Source: Streptomyces tsukubensis (GTDB taxonomy: Bacteria > Actinomycetota > Actinomycetes > Streptomycetales > Streptomycetaceae). From it: a DNA stretch of 64,000 nt. The DNA is taken from positions 558,001 through 622,000 of the forward strand of contig NZ_CP020700.1 of the NCBI RefSeq assembly GCF_003932715.1, read 5' to 3'. Below the pieces are notes generated by a model, which saw only the letters and a program-made list of their open reading frames with translations, was not told the DNA's origin and made no database searches. Position 1 is the stretch's first letter; each line of letters starts with the position of its first letter. This document shows, one piece after another, positions 32,782 through 45,561 of the stretch. The position numbers and the translations under genes are program-made.

Positions 32782-34374
32782 ATGGCCGAACCGTCCGCGC
32801 CGGGGACACCCGGCGACAGGCTGCACCACCCCCAGCTCGAAACCCTCGTGGACACCGCACGCTTCCACGCGGCGCAGAGCCCGCAGCTCCCCGCGGTCGT
32901 CTGCGAGGAACGCGAGCTGACGTACGCCCAACTGCACCGTGAGAGCAACCGCATCGCCCATGCCATCCGGGCGACGGGGGCGGCTCCCGGCGCCCGGATC
33001 GCCTATCTGGGCAAGGAGTCCGAGCACTACTACGAGATCCTCTTCGGCTGCGCCAAGAGCGGGACCGTCCTGGTGCCCATCAACTGGCGGCTGACGGCCC
33101 CCGAGGTCAGCCATATCCTCCAGGACTCCGGCAGTGAACTGCTCTTCCTGGAGGACGAGTTCGGCACCGTCCTGGACCGGCTGCCGACCGCCCCGCCGAA
33201 GACCGTCGTCCGGCTGGGTACGGAGGACGGCCTGGCCGCCTGGAAGGCGGACCACCCGGACACCGAACCCGCCTCCTCCGCCACCCCGGACACCCCGGTC
33301 GCCCAGCTCTACACCAGTGGAACCACCGGTCTGCCCAAGGGAGTCGTCCTCGCCCACCGGAGCTTCTTCGCCATCCGCAACGCCCTGGCGAGCGAACAGC
33401 TCGACTGGATCGACTGGCGGGCCGGCGACGTCGCCCTGGTCGGCATCCCCGGATTCCACGTCGGCGGCCTGTGGTGGGCCACCCAGAACTTCAACGCGGG
33501 CGTGACCGTGGTGGCGATGCGGGCCTTCGCCCCGCGGGCCGCGATCGACCTCATCCGCGACCGGGGCATCACCACCGCGTGCGTGGTCCCCGCCATGCTG
33601 CGCATGATGCTGGCCGAGCCCGGTGTGCAACCGGACGACTTCACCACCCTCCGCAAGATCGTCTACGGCGGATCCCCGATCTCCGAGGCCCTCCTCGAAG
33701 AGAGCCTCGCCATGTTCGGCAGCGAGTTCGCCCAGATCTACGGGCTGACCGAGACCGGCAACACCGCCGTCTGCCTGCCGCCCGCCGACCATGTCCCCGG
33801 CCACCCCCGGATGAAGGCCGCTGGCCATCCGTACCCGGGTGTCGGCAGCAAGGTCCTCGACGGGGACGGCAAGGAGCTTCCGGCGGGCGCCGTCGGTGAG
33901 ATCTGCCTGGCCACCCCGGCCCGTATGACCGAGTACTGGGGTCTGCCCGACAAGACGGCCGAAACCCTCGTCGACGGCTGGATCCACACCGGCGACGCCG
34001 GATACATCGACGACGACGGCTATGTCTTCATCCAGGACCGCATCAAGGACGCGATCCTCGTCGCGGGCGAGAACGTCTATCCCGCGGAGATCGAAAACGT
34101 CCTGGAGCGTCATCCCGGGGTGTCGGAAGCGGTGATCGTGGGCGCACCCGACGAGCGGTGGGGCGAGAAGGTCCACGCCTTCGTCGTGCCCGTGGCCGGG
34201 AACCAGCCCGCCCCGCGGGACCTGCACCGCTTCCTCGTCGACCGGCTTGCCGCCTTCAAGCTGCCCGCGGCCTACGAGTTCATCGAGCACGTCCCGCGGA
34301 ATCCCAGCGGCAAGATCCTCCGCCGGGAACTGCGCGACCGCTTCTGGAACGACGCCGACCGCAAGGTCAACTAG
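32782..34374 (+). CDS. scoC: ScoC-type fatty acyl-ACP ligase
   Basis: 530 residues, an ANL-superfamily adenylating enzyme. P-loop-like YTSGTTGLPKG lies near residue 177, then YGLTETG, HTGDAGYIDDDGY with DRIKD, and NPSGKILRRELR with the catalytic Lys. In isonitrile lipopeptide synthesis ScoC activates a short fatty or beta-amino acid with ATP and loads the partner ACP ScoB. Start is ATG 32782 after GAGAGG. It stands between two strong hairpins, making it its own expression island within the operon. Confidence 0.92.
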   Translation: MAEPSAPGTPGDRLHHPQLETLVDTARFHAAQSPQLPAVVCEERELTYAQLHRESNRIAHAIRATGAAPGARIAYLGKESEHYYEILFGCAKSGTVLVPINWRLTAPEVSHILQDSGSELLFLEDEFGTVLDRLPTAPPKTVVRLGTEDGLAAWKADHPDTEPASSATPDTPVAQLYTSGTTGLPKGVVLAHRSFFAIRNALASEQLDWIDWRAGDVALVGIPGFHVGGLWWATQNFNAGVTVVAMRAFAPRAAIDLIRDRGITTACVVPAMLRMMLAEPGVQPDDFTTLRKIVYGGSPISEALLEESLAMFGSEFAQIYGLTETGNTAVCLPPADHVPGHPRMKAAGHPYPGVGSKVLDGDGKELPAGAVGEICLATPARMTEYWGLPDKTAETLVDGWIHTGDAGYIDDDGYVFIQDRIKDAILVAGENVYPAEIENVLERHPGVSEAVIVGAPDERWGEKVHAFVVPVAGNQPAPRDLHRFLVDRLAAFKLPAAYEFIEHVPRNPSGKILRRELRDRFWNDADRKVN

Positions 34375-34380
34375 GGAGTT

Positions 34381-34419
34381 TCTTTCGGATCAGGCCGGAG
34401 CCCGGCCTGATCCGAAAGA
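34381..34419 (+). terminator. 18-bp perfect hairpin between scoC and scoB
   Basis: TCTTTCGGATCAGGCCGG (34381-34398) pairs perfectly with CCGGCCTGATCCGAAAGA (34402-34419) around a 3-nt loop. It starts seven bases after the scoC stop. No poly-T follows. It is strong enough to terminate or to protect the upstream message, with read-through or a weak promoter needed for scoB-A. Confidence 0.8.
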
Positions 34420-34471
34420 GACGCCCCGGACCGGCCCCGCCATCCCCGTGCGGCTACCAAGAGAGAACACC

Positions 34472-34715
34472 ATGCCTGAGCCCCTGACGCCGGCCGCCTT
34501 CCGCGCGGACCTGGCGGAATTCCTTCATCAGCATCCGGACGAAGTCGACCTGGACGAGAGCCCGCTGGACGCGGGCCTGGACTCGCTGCGCATCACCACC
34601 CTCGCCGAACGCTGGCGCAGTGCCGGTGCCGAGGTGAGCTTCGTCGAGCTCGCCGAGCGCACCACCTTCGGCGCGTGGTGGCAGCTGCTGTCCGAACGCC
34701 AGGGGGGAGCGGCTC

Positions 34716-34729
<14 letters not shown>
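34472..34729 (+). CDS. scoB: ScoB-type acyl carrier protein
   Basis: 85 residues with the phosphopantetheine site in GLDSLRITTL. The C-terminal half contains TFGAWWQLLSER, which fits stand-alone ACP/PCP proteins paired with NRPS enzymes. It carries the acyl intermediate loaded by ScoC. It overlaps scoA by 14 bases, indicating coupled translation and roughly equal amounts of carrier and synthetase. Confidence 0.9.
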
Positions 34730-38981
<4,252 letters not shown>

Positions 38982-39051
38982 CCTCGCGGGAACTCGGACC
39001 CGCCCCGCACCGACTACTTGAACGGAGTCCTTCCCGTCCCAAGGAGATCGT

Positions 39052-40080
39052 GTGCAGACGAAACGGCCCGCTGCCGTGGTCCTGGCCGTAGCCCTGTGCC
39101 TGGCCGCCACGGCATGCGGGGCCTCGTCGGCCCCGGCGGCCAAGCCCGCCGGGGGCGCGAGCGCCCCCGGCTATCCGGTCACGCTGGAGAACTGCGGCCG
39201 GACGACCACCTACACCAAGGCGCCCGACAAGGTGGTCGTCATGAACGGCGCTTCGGTCGCCGAGGTCTCGTCGCTGCTGGCGCTGGGACTCGGTGACCGC
39301 ATCGTCGCGAACCAGCAGTCCTACGGCCGCTCCGAGGTCCCGGGCCGGGCCGCGGCCATCAAGAAGCTGTCCAACGGCGGGATCAAGCTCAACGACGCCT
39401 ACGACGTTCCCCGCGAGGCGATGCTGGGTCTCACCCCGGACCTGGTGCTGTCCACCACGTCGTACGGCTTCGACGCCAAGAACGGCTTCGCGACCCGCGA
39501 CGACCTCAAAGCGGTCGGCGCCAACACCTATATCTCGCCCCAGGGTTGCGACCAGGACACCTCCCGGATGACGATCGACGACAGCTACCGGCTGCTCCGC
39601 GACCTCGGGAAGATCTTCAATGTCGGCGACCGTGCCGAGAAGCTCATCTCCGCGTCGAGCCGGCGGATCGGCGAGGTGTCGGCGCGGGTGAAGGCCGAGA
39701 AGAAGCCCAACGTCATGGTGGTCTTCTCCAATATGAGCATGGGCGGCAACGACTTCAGCTCCGTCGCGGCCCACGGCATCTGGAACGACATCCTCGCCAA
39801 GGCGGGCGGCAGCAACGCCTTCGCGACCGCTTCCAAGACCGCCTTCGCCGACCTCAGCAAGGAGAAGGTCGCTGCCGAGCAGGTGGACGCCCTCGTGGTG
39901 ATCAGCTACAACGACCCGGACCCCGAGGCGTACGCCCGCAAACTGCTTAAGGAGTTCCCCCAGTGGCCGGCCGCCAAGAACAAGCGCTCCCTGGTGCTGT
40001 CCGATTCGATCTACCTCGGGCCCAGCAACGATCTGGCAGTGGCGGAGATCGCAAAGATGCTGCACCCGACCGGCTCCTGA
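39052..40080 (+). CDS. Lipoprotein metal-metallophore binding protein (FecB/BtuF type)
   Basis: 342 residues from GTG 39052 with AAGGAG upstream. The signal peptide ends LAATAC-G, with the lipobox Cys near residue 22, so it is a lipid-anchored extracellular protein. The two-lobe class III binding-protein fold is indicated by KVVVMNGASVAE...LGLGD and GLTPDLVLSTT. It is followed directly by FecCD permease and ATPase genes and lies 70 bp after scoA. The likely ligand is the metal-bound isonitrile lipopeptide made here; copper is favoured by the surroundings, but zinc or iron cannot be excluded. Confidence 0.88.
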   Translation: MQTKRPAAVVLAVALCLAATACGASSAPAAKPAGGASAPGYPVTLENCGRTTTYTKAPDKVVVMNGASVAEVSSLLALGLGDRIVANQQSYGRSEVPGRAAAIKKLSNGGIKLNDAYDVPREAMLGLTPDLVLSTTSYGFDAKNGFATRDDLKAVGANTYISPQGCDQDTSRMTIDDSYRLLRDLGKIFNVGDRAEKLISASSRRIGEVSARVKAEKKPNVMVVFSNMSMGGNDFSSVAAHGIWNDILAKAGGSNAFATASKTAFADLSKEKVAAEQVDALVVISYNDPDPEAYARKLLKEFPQWPAAKNKRSLVLSDSIYLGPSNDLAVAEIAKMLHPTGS

Positions 40081-41120
40081 CCCGGCCGGGCCGGCGCAAG
40101 CAGCCGAACTCCGTCCTCGTCTTGGTGGGGCTGCTGGCCGTGCTCCTGGTGGCCATGGTCCTGGCGATCAGCATCGGAGCCGTGACCGTGCCGGTGGGTG
40201 AGGTGTGGCGGATCATCTGGCACCGCATCACCGGCAGCGGAACGGTCACCGACCCCGCCATGGACCAGATCGTCTGGAACTTCCGCACCCCGCGCGTCGT
40301 CCTCGCGGCGCTGGTCGGCGCGGGGCTCGCGATCGCCGGTGTGGTCCTGCAGGCCGTCGTCGCCAACCCGCTCGCCGACCCGTACGTCCTGGGCGTCTCG
40401 TCCGGTGCGTCACTCGGCGCCGTGCTCGTCATCACCCTCACCAGCGGTGCGCTCGGCGGCCTGGGAGTGTCGTCGGCGGCCTTCGTCGGCGCCGCGCTGG
40501 CGGCCGCGCTGGTCTTCTTCCTCGGCCAGAAACAAGGGCGTCTCGCACCGACCCGCCTGGTCCTGTCCGGTGTGGCCGTGGGCTATCTGTTCCTGGCCGC
40601 CACCAGCTATCTGCAGCTCCAGGCCACTCCGACCGAACTGCGCACGGTCATGTTCTGGATGCTGGGCAGCGTCGCCGGCGCACAGTGGGGGCAGCTCCCC
40701 CTCGTCACCACCGTCGTCATCGCCACCACCGTGGTCCTGGCCCTCTTCGGCCGCCGGCTCAACGCCCTCCTCGTCGGCGACGAATCCGCCACCGCCCTCG
40801 GGGTCGACGTACACCGGCTGCGCGCCGTGCTGCTGGCGCTGTCCTCCCTGGTGACCGGGACGGTCATCGCCGTCGCCGGGGGAATCGGCTTCGTCGGCCT
40901 GATGATCCCCCATCTGGTGCGCCTCACGACCGGCGCCGACCACCGCAGGCTGCTCCCCCAGGCTGCCCTGGTCGGCGCCATCTACCTGGTCGTCGTCGAC
41001 CTGCTCGCCCGCACCGTCCACCGCCCCAACGAACTGCCGCTCGGTATCCTCACCGCCCTGTTCGGGGCCCCCTTCTTCCTGTGGCTGCTGCGCCGCAACA
41101 AGAGCCTGGACACCGCATGA
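40077..41120 (+). CDS. FecCD-family ABC permease
   Basis: About 347 residues with 9-10 membrane helices and family motifs RTPRVVLAALVGAGLAIAG, NPLADPYVLGVSSGASLG and GGIGFVGLMIPHLVR. The start is unusual. The natural N-terminus (TRPGRRKQ then helix one) begins at CTG 40077, overlapping the previous stop as CTGA. Ordinary starts are GTG 39963, which would overlap the binding protein by 118 bases, or TTG 40122/GTG 40125, which cut into helix one. It imports the metallophore together with its neighbours. Confidence 0.88.
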   Translation: MTRPGRRKQPNSVLVLVGLLAVLLVAMVLAISIGAVTVPVGEVWRIIWHRITGSGTVTDPAMDQIVWNFRTPRVVLAALVGAGLAIAGVVLQAVVANPLADPYVLGVSSGASLGAVLVITLTSGALGGLGVSSAAFVGAALAAALVFFLGQKQGRLAPTRLVLSGVAVGYLFLAATSYLQLQATPTELRTVMFWMLGSVAGAQWGQLPLVTTVVIATTVVLALFGRRLNALLVGDESATALGVDVHRLRAVLLALSSLVTGTVIAVAGGIGFVGLMIPHLVRLTTGADHRRLLPQAALVGAIYLVVVDLLARTVHRPNELPLGILTALFGAPFFLWLLRRNKSLDTA

Positions 41121-41920
41121 AGCTGACCGTCGAAGAGATCCACGTCGAACTCGGCCGGAAGCCGATCCTCCACGATGTGAACCTGGAGGCCGGGCCGGGC
41201 GATATCGTCGGCCTCATCGGCCCCAACGGCAGCGGCAAATCGACGCTGCTGCGGACGGTCTACCGTTCGCTGCGCCCCCACCGCGGTGTGGTGCGTGTGG
41301 ACGGGGACGACGTCTGGGGGCTGAGCGCGCGCAATGCCGCCCGCCGTACCGCCGCCGTCCTCCAGGACGCCGGGAGCAATCCGTCCGGCCTCTGCGTCAC
41401 GGAGGTGGTGGCCCTCGGCCGGACCCCGCACCACGGGCTCGTCGGCCGTGACAGCGCCGAGGACCACGAGGCCGTGGACCAGGCCCTCGACCTGTGCGGG
41501 ATCCAGCACATGGCCGGACGCGACGTCACCTCCCTGTCCGGAGGCGAGCGCCAGCGGGTGCTGCTGGCGCGCGCCTTGGCCCAGCGGCCCCGGCTCCTCG
41601 TTCTCGACGAGCTCACCAACCATCTGGACGTCCGCGCCCGCTTCGAACTCCTGGACCTCATCCGGGCGACCGGCATCACGACCCTCGCCGTCCTCCACGA
41701 CCTCGACCTGGCGGCCCGGCTCTGCGACCACCTGGTGGCGCTCCACTCGGGCCGGGTGGTGGCCGCGGGCCCGGTCCTGGAGGTGCTGACGCCCGGTCTG
41801 CTGCGCGAGGTGTTCGGCGTGGCGGGCACTGCCGACCGTCACGCCGACGGCATCGTACGCATCACCTATGCGGCGCAGCCCCTGGCCCTGGAGCGGCTGT
41901 CGGAGGCCGGGGTCGGCTGA
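41117..41920 (+). CDS. ABC transporter ATP-binding protein (metallophore uptake)
   Basis: 267 residues, FecE/BtuD-type ATPase. Walker A GPNGSGKST, signature LSGGERQR, Walker B LLVLDE followed by LTNHLD, and switch His in VLHDLD are all intact. The ATG overlaps the permease stop (ATGA). It is the last gene of the rightward operon; its final 59 bases overlap the 3' end of the convergent DJ-1/PfpI gene, with no terminator between them. Confidence 0.93.
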   Translation: MKLTVEEIHVELGRKPILHDVNLEAGPGDIVGLIGPNGSGKSTLLRTVYRSLRPHRGVVRVDGDDVWGLSARNAARRTAAVLQDAGSNPSGLCVTEVVALGRTPHHGLVGRDSAEDHEAVDQALDLCGIQHMAGRDVTSLSGGERQRVLLARALAQRPRLLVLDELTNHLDVRARFELLDLIRATGITTLAVLHDLDLAARLCDHLVALHSGRVVAAGPVLEVLTPGLLREVFGVAGTADRHADGIVRITYAAQPLALERLSEAGVG

Positions 41921-42554
41921 CGGGACGGTCGTACTGCGTCCCCCGGCGGACCTCGGCCGATGCCTCCGCGCTGTCGAGGCGTTCCACCAGGTGGAAGGCC
42001 ATGTCGATGCCAGCGGAGACACCCGCGCTGGTGACGATGGTGCCGTCGTCGACATACCGTTCGGCGGCGCGGACGTCGATCGTGCCGTCCAGGGCCGCCA
42101 GTCTTTCGGTGAAGTCGCGGTGCGTGGTCGCGGGCCGGTCCCGGAGCAGTCCGGCGGCCGCCAGTACGAGTGAACCGGTGCACACGCTCGCCAGCAGCAC
42201 CTCGCGACGGTGCAGCTCCCTGAGCCACTCCAGATGCGCGCCGTCGTCCTTGAGCGCGCGCGTGCCGTCACCGCCCGGGTGGATCAGCACGTCGAGTGCG
42301 GGAGCGTCGGCAGGGCTGTGGTCCACGCCCAGGCGCAGCCCCTTGGCGCAGCGCACCCATCCCTCCTCCCGGGCGACCGTGACCAGGCGGACGGGTGCCG
42401 TGGCGACGTGGGCGGCCCAGAAGCCGAGGACTTCCCAGGGGCCGACGACATCGAGTTCCTCGGCGCCCTCGAACACGAAAACGCCTACGGTCAGCGCGGA
42501 CTCCAGATCCGGTGAGCTCACTAACGCCCCCTGCATGTCGATGAGTTGAGGCAT
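41862..42554 (-). CDS. DJ-1/PfpI protein, isonitrile-hydratase-like
   Basis: 230 residues from ATG 42554 (in-frame starts extend to 42674). It is a class I glutaminase-like fold with nucleophile elbow ASVCTGSLVLAAAGLL: Cys125-Thr126, then ATTHRDF, and Asp35 in EELDVVGP. Pseudomonas isonitrile hydratase InhA, as I remember it, has the same Cys-Thr pair, ATTHW motif and conserved Asp. InhA hydrates R-NC to the N-formamide. Beside scoA-E and overlapping the importer tail to tail, such activity could strip metal from the imported isonitrile or protect the cell. Other DJ-1/PfpI roles (amidase, AraC-like sensor remnant) remain possible. Confidence 0.75.
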   Translation of the reverse strand: MPQLIDMQGALVSSPDLESALTVGVFVFEGAEELDVVGPWEVLGFWAAHVATAPVRLVTVAREEGWVRCAKGLRLGVDHSPADAPALDVLIHPGGDGTRALKDDGAHLEWLRELHRREVLLASVCTGSLVLAAAGLLRDRPATTHRDFTERLAALDGTIDVRAAERYVDDGTIVTSAGVSAGIDMAFHLVERLDSAEASAEVRRGTQYDRPVSRPRPPTAAPGPGAAPHR

Positions 42555-42645
42555 CACCCTGACACGGGAGCCGGTGGCTGTCCCGGGAGCGCCAACCGAA
42601 GAACCCGAAGGAATGAAATTGCGTACCGCGGCGCCGCCGTCCGGT

Positions 42646-42687
42646 CGAGGTCCGGTGCGCGCCCCACGGGCCACGCACCGGACCTCG
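42646..42687 (-). terminator. Terminator of the ECF sigma gene
   Basis: CGAGGTCCGGTGCG (42646-42659) pairs perfectly with CGCACCGGACCTCG (42674-42687), a 14-bp stem three bases beyond the sigma gene stop on the minus strand. The loop contains a second small GCCC/GGGC stem. Confidence 0.82.
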
Positions 42688-42690
42688 CCG

Positions 42691-43386
42691 TCATGCAGCC
42701 GCGCCGGCCAGGACGGATACCGCCGTATGGGACGGTGGGACGGCCGGAATCAGGTCGTCGCCGTCCGTGCGGGGCTGTTCCGGCTCGGCGAGCAGGACCA
42801 GCAGCATCGAGCGGGCGCGGGCCACCCGCGAACGGATGGTCCCGACCGGGCAGTCGGTGACATCGGCGGCCTCCGCGTACGACAGGCCCAGCAGCTGCGT
42901 GAGGATGAACGCCTCGCGGCGTTCGTCCGGCAGCGCTGCCAGCAGGTCGAGGAGTGCGATGCCCTCCTCGAAGCCCGGCACGCCGACCGGCTGGGTCTGT
43001 TCGGCGGCCCGCCGCCAGTCCTGGCGATCGGCCAGCCGGGGGCGCGCGGCGGCCCGCCGGAAGTCGTCGATCACGGCCCGGCGTGCGATCGACAGCAGCC
43101 AGGCGCGGGCCGAGGAGCGGCCCTCGAACCGGTGCAGGCTGCCCAGGGCACGTATGAACGTCTCCTGGGTCAGATCGTCCGCCGACTGCGGGTCGGCGCT
43201 CAGATAGGCGACATAGCGCAGTACGTCGTAGTGCAGAGCGCGGATGAACCGTTCGACGGCGTCCGGATCGCCGCCCCGGGCGGCCAGCGCCCAGCCGGTG
43301 ATCAGCTGATCGGCCTCCTCGGTCCTGTCGTGCTTCTTACGTCTGTTGCGGGGCCCGCGTAATGCGGGCAGGGCAGGAGCAAGCAC
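42691..43386 (-). CDS. ECF-type RNA polymerase sigma factor with TTA codon
   Basis: 231 residues from GTG 43386, which has GAAGGA upstream. The long open frame further upstream has no start support. Region 2 reads VLRYVAYLSADPQSADDLTQETFIRAL, and region 4 has the helix-turn-helix GLSYAEAADVTDCPVGTIRSRVARAR. There is no adjacent anti-sigma gene; instead a Met/His-rich membrane protein lies upstream on the same strand. Codon 9 is TTA (43362-43360) and sits in the loop of a CCCGC/GCGGG hairpin, suggesting bldA and perhaps structural control. The metal-rich surroundings hint at a copper or envelope response (inference). Confidence 0.85.
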   Translation of the reverse strand: MLAPALPALRGPRNRRKKHDRTEEADQLITGWALAARGGDPDAVERFIRALHYDVLRYVAYLSADPQSADDLTQETFIRALGSLHRFEGRSSARAWLLSIARRAVIDDFRRAAARPRLADRQDWRRAAEQTQPVGVPGFEEGIALLDLLAALPDERREAFILTQLLGLSYAEAADVTDCPVGTIRSRVARARSMLLVLLAEPEQPRTDGDDLIPAVPPSHTAVSVLAGAAA

Positions 43387-43532
43387 CTGGTGTCCTTCGC
43401 GAATCGCACAGGGAACGGCGGCACACGGACCTGCCGGTTCCGGCTGTAGGGGGACGGCGGCCGTGCGCGGGCACGACCGTGAACCGGAGCGGGGCGCCGA
43501 AGACGCCCGAAGCCCCGGGAAGACCTGCTGTT

Positions 43533-44252
43533 CTAGATGACAGCGGTCCTCAAGGGCGGTCCCCTGCTGGTGATCGCATGGACGAGATGCAGGTGGTACG
43601 GCGCCCAGCGCGAGCGGTTCCGCCGCACCAGACGGCGCGGGCGGCGCGGCAGCGCGGGCAGGGTGAGCGCCGGCCGCAACGGCGCGGCCAGCCATCCGGC
43701 GACGGCGCGCACCAGGCGGTAGGCGACACGTTCGCCGTAGGCCAGCCACAGGCCGCACAGCACTGCGGCCACGAGGTGGGCTCCGGACATGCCGAGCGAC
43801 GGCATGCTGCTCACCAGCCAGTGCCCCAGGTCGGAGCCGGTGTCCGGGCTTGCGTGGGCCGAGTGGCCCATGCCCATGGGCATCTTCATGAGCAGGGAGT
43901 GCGCATGGCTGCCGCCCGTTTCGGCGGCGCCCGCGCCGTGTCCCGCGGAGCCGGCCGGGGTGCCTCCCGGGGCGGGGGGCGCCGCTGCCGCCTGTGCGAG
44001 TGAGAATCCCCAGTGGAGCATCTTCTGGGCGCCGACGACGAGCGTCACGATCAGCGCCGTACCGCGTTCCCGGCCGGCCAGCACCCAGCCGACGCCGCCC
44101 GTTGCCACACCTCCGGCCACGAGTGCCCACCAGGGCACGGCGCAGCAGGACATCAAGGTGTGCCCGATGGCAGCGAGCAGCACGCACACGGCCGCGAACA
44201 ACGCGGCCCGTACCGTGCGCACATACCAACCGGCATCCATGACTGGCTTCAT
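43533..44252 (-). CDS. Polytopic membrane protein with Met/His-rich loop
   Basis: 239 residues from ATG 44252; an in-frame ORF continues upstream but without support. Four to five hydrophobic segments are visible (about 10-32, 36-55, 60-80, 155-185). The outside loop near 105-130 is rich in His and Met (SHAHSLLMKMPMGMGHSAH) and could coordinate copper. A second Cys pair (MSCCAVPWW) lies in the first hairpin. I do not know the family name. It lies between an ECF sigma gene and a copper LPMO gene on the same strand, so copper delivery to, or sensing for, secreted cuproenzymes is plausible but unproven. Confidence 0.65.
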   Translation of the reverse strand: MKPVMDAGWYVRTVRAALFAAVCVLLAAIGHTLMSCCAVPWWALVAGGVATGGVGWVLAGRERGTALIVTLVVGAQKMLHWGFSLAQAAAAPPAPGGTPAGSAGHGAGAAETGGSHAHSLLMKMPMGMGHSAHASPDTGSDLGHWLVSSMPSLGMSGAHLVAAVLCGLWLAYGERVAYRLVRAVAGWLAAPLRPALTLPALPRRPRRLVRRNRSRWAPYHLHLVHAITSRGPPLRTAVI

Positions 44253-44485
44253 CCTTGCACCCGAATTGCGGTCGTTATGGATCAAGTATCCAAAGTCACG
44301 GGGTGCCCCACTCAAGGGGACCGGTGTGATTCAGGACGTGATCTGCCGGGGAACCGATCACCCCGTCGAGCCGACTCCATAGAGGGCAGTCTGCCTGTGG
44401 ACGTCCGGATGCGGGAGGGTGCCTCCGTCCGGGTCGGATGCGGCGGTGAAGTGGTGGGGTGCTTCCGGGGTGCGCCGGAAACGGC

Positions 44486-44515
44486 TTCGGCGCGGGGCTT
44501 TCGCCCCGCGCCGAA
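44486..44515 (-). terminator. LPMO gene terminator
   Basis: TTCGGCGCGGGGC (44486-44498) and GCCCCGCGCCGAA (44503-44515) form a perfect 13-bp stem with loop TTTC, about 100 bp beyond the LPMO stop. The remaining 44253-44617 sequence shows no gene and should hold the promoter of the membrane-protein gene. Confidence 0.8.
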
Positions 44516-44617
44516 ACTCGTCATTGTTCAGTTGTGCTGCTGCGTTCCGCGCGCTCCCGGACGACCGGTGGGTTCGGCCCGGTCAGAGCCTTCCGCGAGT
44601 GCGCTGCGGGAGCCGTC

Positions 44618-45484
44618 TCAGTTGGTCCTGCGGCGGCTGCGGTTGAGCAGCAGGGCGCCCACGGCGAACACCGCGGCACCTCCCGCCCAGGTCACGGCAC
44701 CGACGGGCGAGGAGCCCGCGGGCTGCGATTCGGCGGAGGCCAGCGCGGGGGCCTGCTCGTCCCCGCCGTGACCCGAGTGGCTCACGGTCGAGAGGGACGC
44801 GCCCGCGTCGATCTTCGCCTGGGTCGGCGCCTTGGCCGTGGCGGCCGAAGAGCCGAAGACGACGTCCGAGCAGCCGTAGAACGCCTCGGGGCTGTCGTGG
44901 CGCTGCCAGACCTTGTAGACGATGTGGCGGCCCGTGCGGGCGGGCAGGTTGCCGGTGAAGCGGTAGTAGCCGTTGTCGCTGACGCGCGGCGTGGCGTGGG
45001 TGCCGACCGGGGTCGGGTCCAGGTCCGACCACTTGAGGGGCTTCGTGGGGTCGAAGCCCGGCTTGGTGATGTACATCGTCATCGTGCCCAGGTGGGCCGC
45101 GGTGATCCGCACGTTGAAGTTGTACGAACCGGCGGCCACGTTCGTGGCGGGCCAGTCGGCGCGGGCCCAGTCCAGGGCGCGGTACTTCACGCGGTTGGCG
45201 GAGCAGAGCTTTCCGTCGGGGATGAGCTCCTTGTGCTTGCCGTTCGCGTTGGCGATGTTCACCTCGTTCCAGTCGTACAGCGGCTGGGTGCCCGAGTCCG
45301 CGACAAGGTCCTTACAGACCTGGGACTTGGGCGTCTCCGGGCCTTCGGCGAAGCAGGCACTCACCCTGCTGACCGGACCGAAGACGGAACCGTGGGCGCT
45401 CGCGGGGGTCGGCGCCAGGGAGACGAAGGTCGCGGCGGAAGCGACCACGGAGGCCGCGGCAATGCGGCGTCGTGCGGAAGACAT
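44618..45484 (-). CDS. AA10 lytic polysaccharide monooxygenase, C-terminally anchored
   Basis: 288 residues. The signal peptide ends ASA, so mature His1 is His31 (HGSVFGPVSR); with His131 (ITAAHLGTM) it forms the copper histidine brace. The AA10 core ends near residue 215 with AFYGCSDVVF. LPMOs cleave chitin or cellulose oxidatively and need copper. Instead of a binding module, this one has a linker and a C-terminal membrane helix with RSRRRTN, so it is tethered to the cell surface without an LPXTG sorting motif. GAGAGTGAG precedes the ATG. Confidence 0.93.
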   Translation of the reverse strand: MSSARRRIAAASVVASAATFVSLAPTPASAHGSVFGPVSRVSACFAEGPETPKSQVCKDLVADSGTQPLYDWNEVNIANANGKHKELIPDGKLCSANRVKYRALDWARADWPATNVAAGSYNFNVRITAAHLGTMTMYITKPGFDPTKPLKWSDLDPTPVGTHATPRVSDNGYYRFTGNLPARTGRHIVYKVWQRHDSPEAFYGCSDVVFGSSAATAKAPTQAKIDAGASLSTVSHSGHGGDEQAPALASAESQPAGSSPVGAVTWAGGAAVFAVGALLLNRSRRRTN

Positions 45485-45561
45485 AGTGGCTCACTCTCGT
45501 ACGTGTAGGGCCGTCGGGAGTAACGGGGTAACACCGGCCCGACCGTGGGGGGTTGGAGCGG

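Noticed and set aside
39963..40076. GTG 39963 as the permease start
   Set aside because: It would overlap the binding-protein gene by 118 bases and add a non-membrane, uncharacteristic extension.
43387..44229. 512-residue version of the ECF sigma protein
   Set aside because: The upstream part is a shadow of the Met/His-rich membrane gene on the same strand in another frame. GTG 43386 has a good ribosome-binding site and gives a normal ECF length.
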